A stretch of 64,000 nucleotides of DNA from Neckera pumila (lineage: Eukaryota; Streptophyta; Bryopsida; Hypnales; Neckeraceae). The stretch is taken from positions 25,867,282 to 25,931,281 of the forward strand of contig OZ018409.1 in assembly GCA_963969595.1 (NCBI GenBank). The letters run 5' to 3'. Made by a program: the position numbers and the translations under genes. The stretch's first letter is position 1, and every line of letters begins with the position of its first letter. Of the stretch, positions 12,645 through 24,395 are shown one piece after another. The notes below the pieces were generated by a model, which had not been told where the DNA came from, did no database searches, and saw nothing but the letters and a program-made list of their open reading frames with translations.

Positions 12645-12877
12645 TTAAAGGTCAAAGGGGTGATGTTGGAAATCAGCCCTTTCCATCACCGTGTGAATCG
12701 TTGGCTTAAGAAATAGCAAAAGCACTTATTAGAAGTCAAACTAGTGTAAAAAACCTCCCCTTTCCACAACAAAATTTTGAGAATGAATAGTTTCACTTCT
12801 GTCCTATATGTCCTATATATGAGATTCTCTTGTCATTCATCCGTTGCAAAATGTCCACCTCGACGTTTAAGGGTTAA

Positions 12878-14563
12878 ACGGCCTTTCATGGGAAATATGC
12901 AACACAGAATTTCAAAGTATTGTCTATGACTAATACCATTCAAATACTTTTGGCAAGTCACCAATTTTCTTTTCTAGTCACTCTGTCACTGGTATTTTTC
13001 AAACCCAGGTACGACTTTGAGGTACACCAACTTACCTTCCCTGGAGGGACGACCAGGACCATAATATTGTTGTTAACCGAGCGACTGCATTCCCTCTGAC
13101 ATGAGGTATAATCCCCCCTATTTTAGTACATCCCATTGGTTTGGGCATCCCTATAGCTCTGACAAGACTACATCAGCAAATGGGGGGGTCCTGATATGGG
13201 GGGAGGAAAAGGGCCCCCCTTGGTTGAAGGTTAATAATGTTATGACTATGGAAGGTTGTTTTCACTCACAATTGACCACTATTGACTGACATCCCAATCA
13301 CCTACTCAGCTCAAATACAAGAAGCTTAGTTGAACTAATAAATTAAGTTTACCAGGTTGCAGTGGTGAAGTGGACATGAAGCCTAAGATAGGATTCCATA
13401 AATAATTTGGAGCTACAAGTGGATAGTGTGGGAATTGGGTACAAATATCTGAGAGCAAATCTAAGGTAGGAATATCATAAACTGCTAAAATGAGCATTTC
13501 AGTGTGTAGGAGGCGGGTATTTCTTTGAGAAATTGAGCTCAATGTACAAAAATTAGGATGAGGAAGAATACAAAAGAAAACAAGTTATTTTCTTCAAGAA
13601 AAAATAATGTAATAGAAATGTGGATTCTTCATTTGACTCTGATTCTTGTTTCATGCTTCAACTTAAACAGTTACCTTTTGAACTTGTTTCTAATCAGGTA
13701 TCAACCAATTACATGTGAGCAAATCGAATCTTTTTGAATTAACAATCGAACTAGCTATTATCGGTTTCATGACACCCTACTCTGCCATTAAAGGGGTAGT
13801 CACCGTTATTGATATTCCTACCTTACAGGCTTTTAGTTAAATTGGTTTCCTTTCATGTTTGATACACAAGAAAAAAAATAAACATCATTCACACTTGATG
13901 CCAATTGTCTAGACTAGGTAATGGCAAACAAGGGTAGTTTATAAGACCTACTATACCATAACCTCAACATGACCTATTTGAGCACAGATGGTAACCTTTC
14001 ATTGGATGAGGAGTGGCATGTTATTTTTCATAATGTAGGATTGCTTTAGCATTATAAAGCCCTTCTTTTTTTATTCTTGATTGATTGTGTTTGACCAGAA
14101 TCAAACTATTCAATTATGAAGGCTATGTCCAGAAATGTGAAAAAAAGGCTTGTTAATTATGAAAAATAATATCCCTTGCCACTCTTTTGGCTTGACATAT
14201 TATTTCTCATAACTAAAATTTATTGTAAAATTATCTACTAGTAAAAGAGATACTAACCATGGTTTCAATCTTGAACACCCTCTTACTTGTAAGTCCACTC
14301 ACATTCCATAATTCCCTCCAAAATATAGGAACAAGAGTGGTCCTCTTGGTAGGGGATTGATCAAATTGAACTCCTGGTACTAAGTTGTGGTTATTCTCCC
14401 ATAACTTGGATTGATTTATCATTATTAGATACAATCATAGGCTACACAATTTTAAGCCATTTCGTTGGCTTCAAATTGCAAAACAACCAGTTGACTAAAC
14501 AACAAATGGAAACTCTACAATTATGGATCTCTGCTATTATATGCATATTTAACTCAACATTAA
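12878..14563. other. Intergenic DNA, no gene seen
   Basis: About 1.7 kb. Moderately AT-rich with several short frames on both strands but no recognisable motif or conserved splice pattern. It ends at a TTAA (14560-14563) where a fragment of a reverse-oriented family A element starts. Confidence 0.45.
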
Positions 14564-14643
14564 CCTCTAAAGAACCATTGTTCCTAAAGGGGAAAAAATG
14601 GGATTTTAGTAGGCTTCTACAATCTCAATTTTGTTGTCATTTT
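14564..14643 (-). repeat. Fragment of a reverse family A element
   Basis: CCTCTAAAGAACCATTG is the inverse of the right-hand end of family A and follows TTAA 14560-14563. After 80 bp it is interrupted at TTAA 14644-14647 by copy A5. It matches the start of the reverse copy at 16228. Confidence 0.6.
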
Positions 14644-14647
14644 TTAA

Positions 14648-16209
14648 TTCCTAAAGTTCCATGACTATGTTTTCATCAAAAACGCTCAAAAACTGTCATT
14701 TTTAGTACAAGTACCAAATTTTTGGAAAAAAACTTTTTTCCACACATGTAACTGTAGGATCTTATAGAACACTGACTTGAAAACATGTCAAAAAAATTTC
14801 ACACATTTCCACAATGTGGATTTAAAGATATGAGTGTTTGAACTTACATAATTGTTATTTGGTTCCTACCAAAAATTGGGCAGCTGCACTTCACAAGCTT
14901 GCTTTTCTATGAAAAATGTCCAAAAAGGTGGTGCTTCTTTGGATTCATTTTCCTAGACAAGTTGGCTACATGCTTGAAAATTTTCACATCATTTCGAATT
15001 GTACAACATAGAGGAAAAAAATAGTAAGTAGAAAGAAGTAGAGAATGATTCAAAATACTAAACTGTTGAGAATTTAATTATGGAATTGAAAAATACCAAC
15101 TCCAATGCTTGCAATGTTGAAATAAACAATTTACATCCTATGACTTTATTTTTTTCAAAAAATATTGAAAATTGAGTAAGACAAAGGACTTCAAATTTTA
15201 TTTTAGAGTAGAGAATCCATAATTGCCTGCAATGAAAACCTCATTATAATTTTTGACTCATTGATCAAAATGGAATGATTCAAAGCTTTCCACGTATCAA
15301 TAACTCTAGAAAACCAATTTCAAATTTTTATTTATGAAAAAAGTGATTTTTTTTTATCTGTCCAGATTGCCCACCCGGGGAAAAAAGTAACATATTAGGC
15401 CATAACTTTTTACTCATGTTTTCAAATGTCATAAATTTTGCTCATAAGAAAGATGTTCCTTGTCTACAACTTCTATTAATCTCTAAATGCCCAAGGCCTA
15501 TTTTGGGCTTCCTGGAACTTGCTCTAAATTGAACAAAATGACAACATTTTGATAAGTTGTATCAATTTTTTTTGAATTGTAACCGTACAAATTCAAACTA
15601 GATATGTTAGAGATCTCATAGGAAAAGAAAGACAACAATATCACTTGTGGAGTGAAAGATTATAATGTTTGACCGTGAGGGTGCTAAAAGTGCAAAAATC
15701 TTTCAATCTTCTTTACACAAATCAAATCTAAAAAGTTGGTGACCAAAAAAATATGAGGTGAAAGGGCCTAACTTGTGTAACCCTGATCAATTTATGGCTT
15801 CTTAAAATCTACTCTACAATTTTCTTAAATGAATTTTGAATGTGATTTTTTCTCCAAGATCTAGTGTGTTTGAAGTTCATTTTCAAGAGTCTTTAACACT
15901 ATGGGAAGTCAAGATGCAATGGGTACCCTTGTATAAAAACTGGAATAGAAAAATCACTATCATTTATTTTCAAGATCAGATTTTTAATGCTAAAATTAGA
16001 CTTCAAGAATAACTTTGTAAAAATACAAACTATAAAAAATAGCAACTTCATTAGGTTTTATTGAACTTCAAAGTTTTGCAAACACCAGATTTGGATGCCT
16101 TGGGCGTTTAGGAGTTACATTTTGAGCATAAAATATGCCAATCTCTAGTCACATGTACCTGCCCAAAATTTCTATGTTGCCAAAAAATGCATGCTGGTCC
16201 TTTAGGGAG
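14648..16209 (+). mobile_element. Diverged family A element, copy A5, containing B2
   Basis: Starts TTCCTAAAGTTCCATG after TTAA and ends CTGGTCCTTTAGGGAG before TTAA 16210-16213. The internal order of blocks agrees with family A, with many changes, so this may be a subfamily. Family B copy B2 is nested within its last third. Confidence 0.65.
15480..16114 (+). mobile_element. TTAA family B element, copy B2 (uninterrupted)
   Basis: 635 bp, from TCTCTAAATGCCCAAGGCC to GCCTTGGGCGTTTAGGAG. Left flank TTAA (15476-15479), right flank TTAC, a mutated TTAA. Its value is as reference: it shows B without the A2 insertion found in B1 and so reveals the empty TTAA target. Confidence 0.83.
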
Positions 16210-16227
16210 TTAAAACCTTTTTCTTAA

Positions 16228-16640
16228 TCCCTAAAGTCCCATTGTCCCCCTAGTGATGGACAAAATGGATTTCATATAGGCTCCTATAGTATCAATTTTC
16301 ATTGAGAAATTTGAATTGGTAACCAAAAGCAAAAGCAAATTTTTTTTTAAGGTAGCAAAACACATCAATTTTATGGGAATATTATTTTTATTTCAATTGG
16401 TGACCAAAAGCAAAAGTTTTGCTTCCCTAAGTCCAAAATAGGGTTTATTGGGAAGTACTAAAAAAATCACAAAAAGTCAAAATAAAATTTTCAAAATTTG
16501 GTTTCTCATAGAAAATACCATTGTCTACATAGATAGATTCTATTCATTTGATTTGGAATAGTGATGTGAAAGTTATGGACAATCTTGTTTTTCTTGGCAA
16601 TATTTCTTATTGACAATCCAAATTTTCAAAATGCAATATG
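16228..16640 (-). mobile_element. Truncated reverse family A element
   Basis: Begins TCCCTAAAGTCCCATTGTCC after TTAA 16224-16227 and runs through the family A 3-prime half in reverse (blocks AAAAGCAAAAGTTTTGC, TTTCTCATAGAAAATA, GAAAGTTATGGACAATCT). Similarity stops near 16640; the other half is missing. Confidence 0.6.
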
Positions 16641-16705
16641 TGGCCTTTAGAATGCAATAGACTTTGCCTAGTAGGTCAGTTTTCAACACTCGGATTACTA
16701 AACAA

Positions 16706-16990
16706 AAGTCTAAGGTAGATAAGCCTATTACCATGCAAACTAGCAATCTGAATATCTTGGGGCAAACTCCAAAAAGGGCCCGTATCTTTCAAAGGTGTGT
16801 GCTTGTTTTACAACCCAAACCTAAGTGGAATTATAATTTTCTGATTAAAATTGTAATTTCTATGAATTTCTAAAGTGGTATGCTCTAAAATTACAAAACC
16901 ATTCATAGAGTGGGATCATGAACATCCTATAAACAATCCATAATTGCTCTCATATGTATCCAATAGCAGTTATGGAGGTTAAAGATACCA
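16706..16990. repeat. Dispersed repeat K, copy 1
   Basis: A block shared with 21873-22190: AAGCCTATTACCATG at the start, CCTAAGTGGAATTATAA in the middle. The distal part (GATCATGAACATCCTATAAAC) is present in the other copy in inverted orientation, so one of the two has suffered an internal inversion. Identity unknown. Confidence 0.55.
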
Positions 16991-17816
16991 CAAGCTGTCT
17001 CCAACCTAAAAAGAGACTAAAATGATCCTATCTTCAATACGCACCCCATCTCTATTACCCCCTTTTTGCAACTATAAAAACAATTTGCGACTATCTTATT
17101 TAAGTCATGCAATCATTGTAGTGATTTTTTAGAAATTGTCCGGATTTGGATGATGTGCTGAACAATATTAGGAACAAAAGTAAATTGACAAAATTAAGTT
17201 GGTGACTGGAAATGTGATGGTCTACCTTATTGTAAGGGTCACTTTACAATTGTGACCAAGTCCAACCATTTCTTAACTCTTGGCAAATGAGACAAGAGCA
17301 CTCCGTAGGCCAATGAGATTGCTCAAATTTCATATCTTCTTGGTTTGGTCTCAAGTCACGTATCTACATCTACAATGGCTGTAACTTACAAGTTAGTCAT
17401 GTGTAATTATGCCTAAATGCATCCCAATAAGCACTTGCACATTGCTTGTTCCTATTATTAAATTACCTAAGTTTTGGTTGGATGTTCTTGGAAGTCAAAA
17501 GAGGATTCTAGATTCTCTTCTTATGCATTTTTTTCTTTACAACAAATAAGTAAAACTATGAATTTCCAAAGTGTTGAAGTAAGGTGCACCTAAAAGCTAT
17601 CCTAGTCTTATGGCGGGCATGGCATAGAGGAATAACACCCGTATTTACTTTAGCCGTTGCAACAAAGACAAGTAGAACCTCATCTGCCAGGATTTCCTAG
17701 ATACTTGGTGTAAAAATGACCGGATTTCTGCTCGGAGTGGCACATGACCCTTAATCCCTTTCCTAGGTTAGACCTTCCGCTTGAGCCAGATTAATTGTTG
17801 TTTCACTTGTGTTTTT
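16991..17816. other. Intergenic DNA, no gene seen
   Basis: Mixed sequence without long frames. A phrase near 17500-17590 (AGAGGATTCTAGATTC, GGTGCACCTAAAA) faintly resembles repeat family J of 35.7 kb. Confidence 0.4.
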
Positions 17817-17820
17817 TTAA

Positions 17821-18735
17821 CCCTAAATCCCCAAGGTATTTTTTGGCTCCAAAACCATTGAAAATTGCCATTTCTGCTGCGATCACTCATGAAACCAATT
17901 TTTTTTTTGTTATTATTATCCAATAGTAGGATCTTGTACTTCACTTGTCTTAGATCATGTGGTAAAAATTTCATGAAGTTTGACCGTACGAATTGGAAGA
18001 TATTAGCATTTGAAGTTGGAAAAAGAAGATTTTTTGAACTGCGGCCTGCAATTTCAGATGACTTTGACGGCATTTGTGGATTTTTTTTGCACTGCACACC
18101 ATAAAGTTAAAATTTTTATGTTGAACAGTTGAGTAGAGAGTTGGTGGAAAAAATTCCAGAATGTCAAGACTTGATTTTCACATATAAAAAAATTGCTAGG
18201 TAGAAGTAGGTCCAAAATTGAACAAAACACTAAACTGTTAATAGCTCTTAGGTGGAGTTAAAACACCATAATCACAACGGTGGGATTGTTCTTGCAAACA
18301 AACTTAACCTTTTCAAAAAAAGAAAATTGAAAAAAAATTGAAAACTGCATTCAGAAATGAATTCTATAAGTTACTTTTTTGAAGATGCTTAGATTGCCCG
18401 AAAAACAAGATTGTCCATGACTTTCTCATTCTAAGTCCAAATAGAATGAATAAAAGCTTCAGATGTAGACAAAAACATGATCTTTGAGAAAAAAATATTA
18501 AAAAAAAAAAATCAATTTTTTAAAGTTTTTTTTTTGCCCGACGAAGTTCTTTTTTGACTCTGGGTGGCATAACTTTTGCTACCGGGCACCGATTGAAAAA
18601 AATGTTATATTTTTAGAAAGCTAATATGATTCCTATCTTCAAAAAAAGTTTCAAAAAATGAGGTCAAAATTTCAGGTCGGACGAGCCTACCCGAAATCCC
18701 AAGTGTCCCCCGAGGGGACTTTGGGAATTTAGGGG
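17821..18735 (+). mobile_element. Family A element, copy A6
   Basis: 915 bp, essentially full length. Starts CCCTAAATCCCCAAGGTA and ends CTTTGGGAATTTAGGGG, flanked by TTAA (17817-17820, 18736-18739). Its end sequences are slightly different from A2 (AATCCCCAAG for AAGGACCAAG), with compensating changes at the other end, which indicates a subfamily with its own matched TIRs. Confidence 0.83.
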
Positions 18736-18739
18736 TTAA

Positions 18740-19430
18740 TGCAATGTTCACCGCTTCTTTGAAGAAGGAAGAAAAGAAAAGCTATCCTAGTCTCTCAAGA
18801 GCAGAGGTTGTCCAGTACATTTAAGGCAAGAATCTTGAAGGGTTGATTTTAGAAAAGGGTCCCAATTAACTTCCGGTGCAATTGCCTCAAGCTTTTAGCT
18901 CCTCCCTCCTTGCTGAGTTTCTTTTGATGATGTCAAATTGTCCATGTTATCTTACATGCAGAAATGATGAGTCCTCCTCTGGCCCCTTCCTCCTCCTCTG
19001 CCTTCTCTGTCTGTAAGTTAGCATAACTTAAGTTATTCTTGCAAATCAAGTTCCTCACTTGCTCCCCACTGCAGATGAAGATTACAAATTGATGAATTTA
19101 CCCGTTTGATCCGTCATAATGGATGCTCCTCCACTGCAGCCAATGGCAGAAAGCATCTCCCCTTCTCCTCCTTCTCCAGAGGCCCTTCCCTACTACAGTA
19201 GTCCCCCCCCTAGGTAAGGTAATAATGCTCCTTAAAATGATGATGATGATGCTCTCCTATCATCTGATCTCTGCATGGTAAGAAGGCCACAAGGCCACCT
19301 GCCAATACACCCAACTTACTACTGCACCCCAACTCATGGCCAGAGTGCCCGCCTGCCTGAGTGCCCAATGCATCAATTCAGTTCTGTTTTGTTGAGTTCA
19401 GTGGGAACCAAAGAGCTGGCATCTTAGGGC
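18740..19430. other. Intergenic island of mixed composition
   Basis: Contains a pyrimidine-rich stretch with many CCTCCT triplets (about 18900-19020, 19150-19200). It lacks transposon ends and long frames. It could be an old low-copy region or gene remnant, but nothing proves this. Confidence 0.4.
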
Positions 19431-19785
19431 CACTTTACACCAAGAGTCCGGGCCAATTTCCTGTGTCAGAGGCCAAGAATCCTGATCTCTGATTGGACAA
19501 AAGGCTGAAATCAGCCCCAACCTTTTTACACCAAGAGGTTGGGCCAATTTGGTGAATTGAATTTTTTATTCAAAAAAGACATGACCTAACATGGCCCGAG
19601 CTCGCTAAATTGGGTGACCCAAAAATGGGAGGCCAATTCTTGGCTTTGGGGCCAATGTCAGATTTCAATTAAAAAAACTATTTTAATAAAAAACTATTTT
19701 TTTCAACTAATCATTACCGTTGGATTTTGTGCAATTGGCCTCATGGGGATTAGGACCGGCCTCTAGGTGTAAAGTGGCCCTGAAA
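19431..19785. mobile_element. TIR element with AGGGCC-CTTTACACC ends
   Basis: Left end AGGGCCACTTTACACCAAGAG and right end CTCTAGGTGTAAAGTGGCCCT are inverse of each other. Internally the element repeats ACACCAAGAG..GGGCCAAT. The style of the ends recalls hAT-like MITEs, but I cannot define an 8-bp duplication. It merges into the large palindrome at 19686. Confidence 0.6.
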
Positions 19786-20323
19786 ATTTCAGCCCCTCTC
19801 TCTTTCTTTTGTAGGTTTTATTGAATCAGCCCGGCTTCTTGGCCTTAAGGCCTTTACATATGGGAAAATTGGCCCCCATTATAATCTTATTCTAATGGGA
19901 AGTTGAGGCCGGCCTCCAGCCCAAAAGGGGTTGAAATTTTGTGCAATTGGCTTGAAGGAGAATTGGCCCGGCTTCTTGGTGTAAAGCGGCCCTTATTATT
20001 ATGACTACAGTACTTAGGGCCGCTTTACACCAAGAAGCTGGGCCAATTCTCCTTCAAGCCAATTGCACAAAATTTCAACCCCTTTTGGGCTGGAGGCCGG
20101 CCTCAACTTCCCATTAGAATAAGATTATAATGGGGGCCAATTTTCCCATATGTAAAGGCCTTAAGGCCAAGAAGCCGGGCCGATTCAATAAAACCTACAA
20201 AAGAAAGAGAGAGGGGCTGAAATTTTCAGGGCCACTTTACACCTAGAGGCCGGTCCTAATCCCCATGAGACCAATTGCACAAAATCCAACGGTAATGATT
20301 AGTTGAAAAAAATAGTTTTTTAA
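19686..20323. repeat. Large near-perfect palindrome, 308-bp arms
   Basis: Arms 19686-19993 and 20016-20323 are reverse complements with only a few mismatches visible (for example near 19747/20262 and 19835/20174), separated by 22 bp. Each arm contains further AGGGCC..TTTACACC ends. A transcript through it would fold into a very long hairpin, a typical source of plant small RNAs. The near-identity implies a recent origin or ongoing gene conversion. Confidence 0.93.
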
Positions 20324-20325
20324 TC

Positions 20326-21872
20326 GCACTCTTTCCTCTGGCAGAAAGATCAAAGGATTTATTGTTAATGCAAGGGCATGCTTTCATGGACACATCCCAT
20401 GGTCCATATGGATGTACTGTATTCACAATCTATTTGTTTCCATAAAATTGGAAGTCAAAAACTAAACATCAATTCTTCTAAAACCAATTGTAAAATGATT
20501 TGTTTGTGAAATTTGAAAGATTTTTTTTTCCTTGACGTTCCAAATGTTCATTTCAACTAATCACAGTGCTTTTTGGAAGGGTTTATTTTATTATATTATA
20601 CTTTATTTAAATCAAGTAATTTTTGAATGACCATTTTTGGAATTGCAGAAGGTTACTTTTTGATCCACAACTACCAATACCTAATGAATAATAGAATATT
20701 TGCAAAGCAAAGACTTCCAAATCAATACGATATAAATGTTAAAGAACTAACACACAAATTTTCCAAAAAGTAAAGTAAAATGGATGAAAATATGCATTTT
20801 TATGTGTGCTTGAGATTGTGTTTGCGTTCATCCATTGTTCAAAATTTGAGAGAGAGAAAACCCATTCTAGGGTGGACCCTTTCCTAAGAAAAAACACCCC
20901 AAGGCCGAATACCATACAAGCCCGAGGGCAAACCATTGTTCCAAATTTGAATGTCTGGTCCTTTAAATTAGGGGTGTAAATGAGAAGTTATACCAGTACC
21001 AGCAGCATCCAAGCTTCCCTGCACCAGCCCAGGTTGTCAGAGTGTCCTCCCCAATAGGGGGGGGGGGGGGAGGACGTATCACTTCATGTGCTGTCAGTTA
21101 CTAGGCATTCAGGTCAACAGAGGTCAGCTACAGTGAATACAGGTCAAATAGCTAGTGGGGCATTGAACAGCCACTGGCCGTGGAAGTACTTACTGTAAGT
21201 TACTGGACTGTAATTACCCATCAACTAATTCCCACGCCGTGGCTTCATCGATACTGCTGGATTTACTCCCTGGCAAGGGAGAATAAAGGCGCAGAGCATC
21301 TTCAAGGGGGGCGGGGGCGGGGGCGGGGGCGGGACTGCGGGAGCATTATCTTATTACACTGGCACTGTGGCACAGTACCTTACCTTGCATGACTTTTACA
21401 AAGGCTCTGGCTCTGGCTCTGGCTTGCTCTCTTCGGTTCAGTTCAGGTCCCCCCGCCGGCCTGGCTTTGGGGGGAAGGCCTGGAAGGGTGGTCTGGACCC
21501 AATGGCACCTAATTTTTTTCTTTCTTTTTTGAAACAAATGAAACGGAATTTCATCGTCAAGGTTAGGCACCTCATCTTCTTTTTTGTTTTTTGGAAAGAA
21601 ATGAAACGGAATTTTAGTGCTAAAGAAGGAGGCCCCTCATCTTTTGAAACCCTACAGCCTCCACACTGGACGATGGTTTGCCATGTCCAGTTACTGTAGG
21701 CTCTGGCCTTTTTTTTCTTCCTTCTTGAGGAGGTGGGTGTTCAGTTGGGGTGTTGCTGGGTGCATGCCTTGGAGGGGGCGCTGCCATCATGGCGTTGACT
21801 GCCAAGCCAGAGAGGACGGTGAAGGGTGCAACAACTGTGCTGCAGAATATTGGGGGGGAGAGGGTGCTGAGG
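20326..21872. other. Intergenic island with G-rich tracts
   Basis: Contains a run of 14 G (21057-21070), the G-quadruplex tract at 21306-21333 and a GC-richer stretch to about 21870. Several overlapping frames exist on both strands, including one of 113 codons on the minus strand, but none has a motif and they contradict each other. Confidence 0.45.
21306..21333 (+). other. G-quadruplex-forming tract
   Basis: Five runs of three to six G separated by single C (GGGGGGCGGGGGCGGGGG and on). Single-base loops with long G runs are the most stable class of predicted quadruplex. No gene is close enough to assign a regulatory role. Confidence 0.9.
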
Positions 21873-22190
21873 TAGACTAGCCTATTACCATGTAAACTAC
21901 CAATCGAAATGTCTTGGGTGCGCATAGTTTGTTTGAGGTGTGTATTTGTTTCACAAATCAAACCTAAGTGGAATTATAAATTTCCGTTTAAAATTGTAAT
22001 TTCTCTGAATTTTTGAAGTGGTCTTCCCCTTTATTTTGAAACGAATTCATTTGCATCAATGCCAATAAAGAACGATGTGTCAATTCTTTAATGGTGAACA
22101 CATAAGTACCATTGGATACGTGGGAGAGAAGTATGAGTTGTTTATAGGATGTTCATGATTCCACTATACAAATGGTTTTGAAATGGTTAA
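21873..22190. repeat. Dispersed repeat K, copy 2
   Basis: Shares TAGCCTATTACCATG and AACCTAAGTGGAATTATAAA with the copy at 16706-16990. Its distal part, GTTTATAGGATGTTCATGAT, is inverted relative to that copy. Confidence 0.55.
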
Positions 22191-22295
22191 AATGTCACCT
22201 AGATTGTATTGAATGCAACAAGGTTTTCTTTGGGTGTCACTAAAGAGAAAAAGAAATTTTTGAAAAATTGATTTTGCTATTATTTGGACATTTAA

Positions 22296-23213
22296 CTCCT
22301 AAAGGACCATTGTCGGTTCGGTGGACATTTGGGATTTGGGGCAGGTACCTACGGGCTGAAATTTTCTCCTGATTTTTTGAAACTTTTTTTGAAGTTAGAA
22401 AAAATAATAAGCTTCATGGGAATATAATATTTTTTCAATCGGTGCCCGGGAACAAAAGTTATGCCCAAATAAGCTCACAACAGGGGAAAGGGAGCAGCAA
22501 AAAAAAAATTTGTAAAAATTAATTTTTTTTTTGGGACTTTTTTTCTCATAGATTATATTTTTTTCTATTTGGAAAGCTTTGATTCATTCCATTTGGATTT
22601 ATTATGAGAAAGTTATGGACAATCTAACTTTTTGAGCACTTAGAGCATCTTCCTGAAAAAAATAACTTGTAGAATTCAATTCTGAATGCAATTTTTACAA
22701 TTTAAAAAAAAAAGGTTCTACATAGTTTGGTTTTTATGCGGGAACAATCTCTCCATTGGAATTAGTGCATTTTAATTCCATATAAAAAGATATTTAGATT
22801 TTAGATTTTCCTTCTATCTAATACCTATTTCTACTTAACAATTTTTTTAATAATGAAAATAAATTTTTTGATTTGATTTTTTTTGGCTAGGCTCTTGACT
22901 CAATTCTCCACCATAAAGGTTTAAAGCTCAAAACTCTGTAATGCAAAAATTTAAAGTAAAAAATGTTCAAAGTTAAAAAGCCTAGTTCCACAATGTGCTG
23001 AAAAACTTGTTTTTTTCACTTTAAATGCATATATCTTGCAATTTGTGTGGTCAAAAATTCTGAAATTTTTTCCACACATTGTCATACTAGTTAGGTATAA
23101 GGTCCTACAGTTAGATGTGAAAAAAAAACAATTTTCAATTTTTTTACTCTTTGCTATAGAAATGGCAGTTTTGAGTGTCTTTTGGCAGAATAATGGCCTT
23201 GGTCCTTTAGGGG
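22296..23213 (-). mobile_element. Family A element, copy A7, reverse
   Basis: 918 bp, full length. Left end CTCCTAAAGGACCATTG after TTAA 22292-22295, right end CCTTGGTCCTTTAGGGG before TTAA 23214-23217. The right TTAA is at the same time the left flank of family C copy C2, so two elements are directly adjacent over one TTAA. Confidence 0.85.
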
Positions 23214-23217
23214 TTAA

Positions 23218-23785
23218 CCTCTAAGTGCCCAAGCCTTTCCAAGTAAGTATTTCCTATGAAAAAAGAATGTGGGCTTATAGTTATCCCCAATGAAGCACAC
23301 AAAAATGCACTTCCAAAAACCTTAACTTCAAATGAAGAGCTATGGAACTCATTACATAATCCATCTTGCAATTGTTGAAATGCAATTTTTTTTAATGAAT
23401 AAAAATTGCAAATAACTCCAAATCAACACTTGCATGTTTAAGTTTTCAATGACGAAATTCATGAAAATACTTTACTCTTTCTATTGGGACCATTTGTAAA
23501 GCAAATGCATGGGTACATTTTTTAGATTTGAAATCAAGTGAAATTGGCAAGCATGCTCAAAGCCGGAAAATCAAGTAAAATTAGCAAGCTTTAATCTTCC
23601 ACTTATGATTCATATATGTCTTTGAAGACCTCTCAATAATCAAACACTTCTCCAGTGAAAAATAAAAAATTTCAATAGTTAGCTTTCAAAACTACCCGTA
23701 TATTCTTTCAAACAGTTGGTTATAGGAATTTAACTGCCCATTCCAAAACAAACCTGAAATTTCATATCGACCGGACAGTTAGGGG
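23218..23785 (+). mobile_element. TTAA family C element, copy C2
   Basis: 568 bp, begins CCTCTAAGTGCCCAAGCC and ends CGGACAGTTAGGGG, then TTAA 23786-23789. It matches C1 (10728-11540) in opposite orientation. No frame of significance. Confidence 0.78.
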
Positions 23786-23886
23786 TTAAAAAAAAATTGT
23801 TTTAAAAAACCCCGTGTGCAGTGCTTACCTCTACAGTAGTCATAACATTCAAGAGCAGACTACAAGATTGCCTTCTCCCTGACAAA

Positions 23887-23954
23887 ATGGTGTGGAATAT
23901 TCCACATCATTTCATCCGTCAGATGATATGGTGTAGAATATTCTACACCATATT
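23887..23954. promoter_or_regulatory. Pair of palindromes with GAATATTC cores
   Basis: 23887-23910 is an imperfect and 23926-23953 a perfect 28-bp palindrome, the half of the latter being ATATGGTGTAGAAT. Both share GGTGTxGAATATTC. The core GAAnnTTC is the minimal heat-shock-element arrangement, but no gene start lies nearby, so a protein-binding role is only a possibility. Alternatively these are the remains of a small hairpin repeat. Confidence 0.6.
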
Positions 23955-24395
23955 TAGCTAAAGAACACTTGTCAACTAATATAGACACCACATGCCTGCA
24001 TTGATAAATTTTCAAGGATGTGGCTTAGGGAGGGAAAGGTAGCCTCCCTGAAGGGTATACAAAATAGTGAATTAGATTGCCTTATCAATTAGGTTGCCTT
24101 ACCTGAGATAAATTACCTCATGGATCAATGCTTGTCCACATGGAGGCGCATGTCACTCTCTAAACCATGCCTTGAACTAATGCACAAATCTATGCCATAC
24201 ACATGGCTTTGGATTGAATGCATCATTGTACAAAAGCAGTGAATATTTCTATAGTGTGGACTGTTGAGAAATTAGAGTGGGGCAACCCAATTTCACTATT
24301 TTGTGTAATGTATGTTACGGTGACCAACACAGAGACCTTGTTTTGGAATCATTCTCGCTGAAAATGCAGGCCTATGTAACTTAAATTTTGTAAAA

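Larger units (their letters stand above)
9446..12873. mobile_element. Foldback TTAA element E, shell of a nested cluster
   Basis: The left end (9446-9556) and right end (12765-12873) are inverted copies of each other for about 110 bp, with TTAA outside (9442-9445, 12874-12877). The inner parts of the arms also match in inverse orientation (around 10503-10530 plus 12174-12238 against 12649-12750). So the original was a hairpin-like element whose left arm later received a TA-MITE, element N and A4, and whose centre received D. No coding sequence. Confidence 0.8.
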
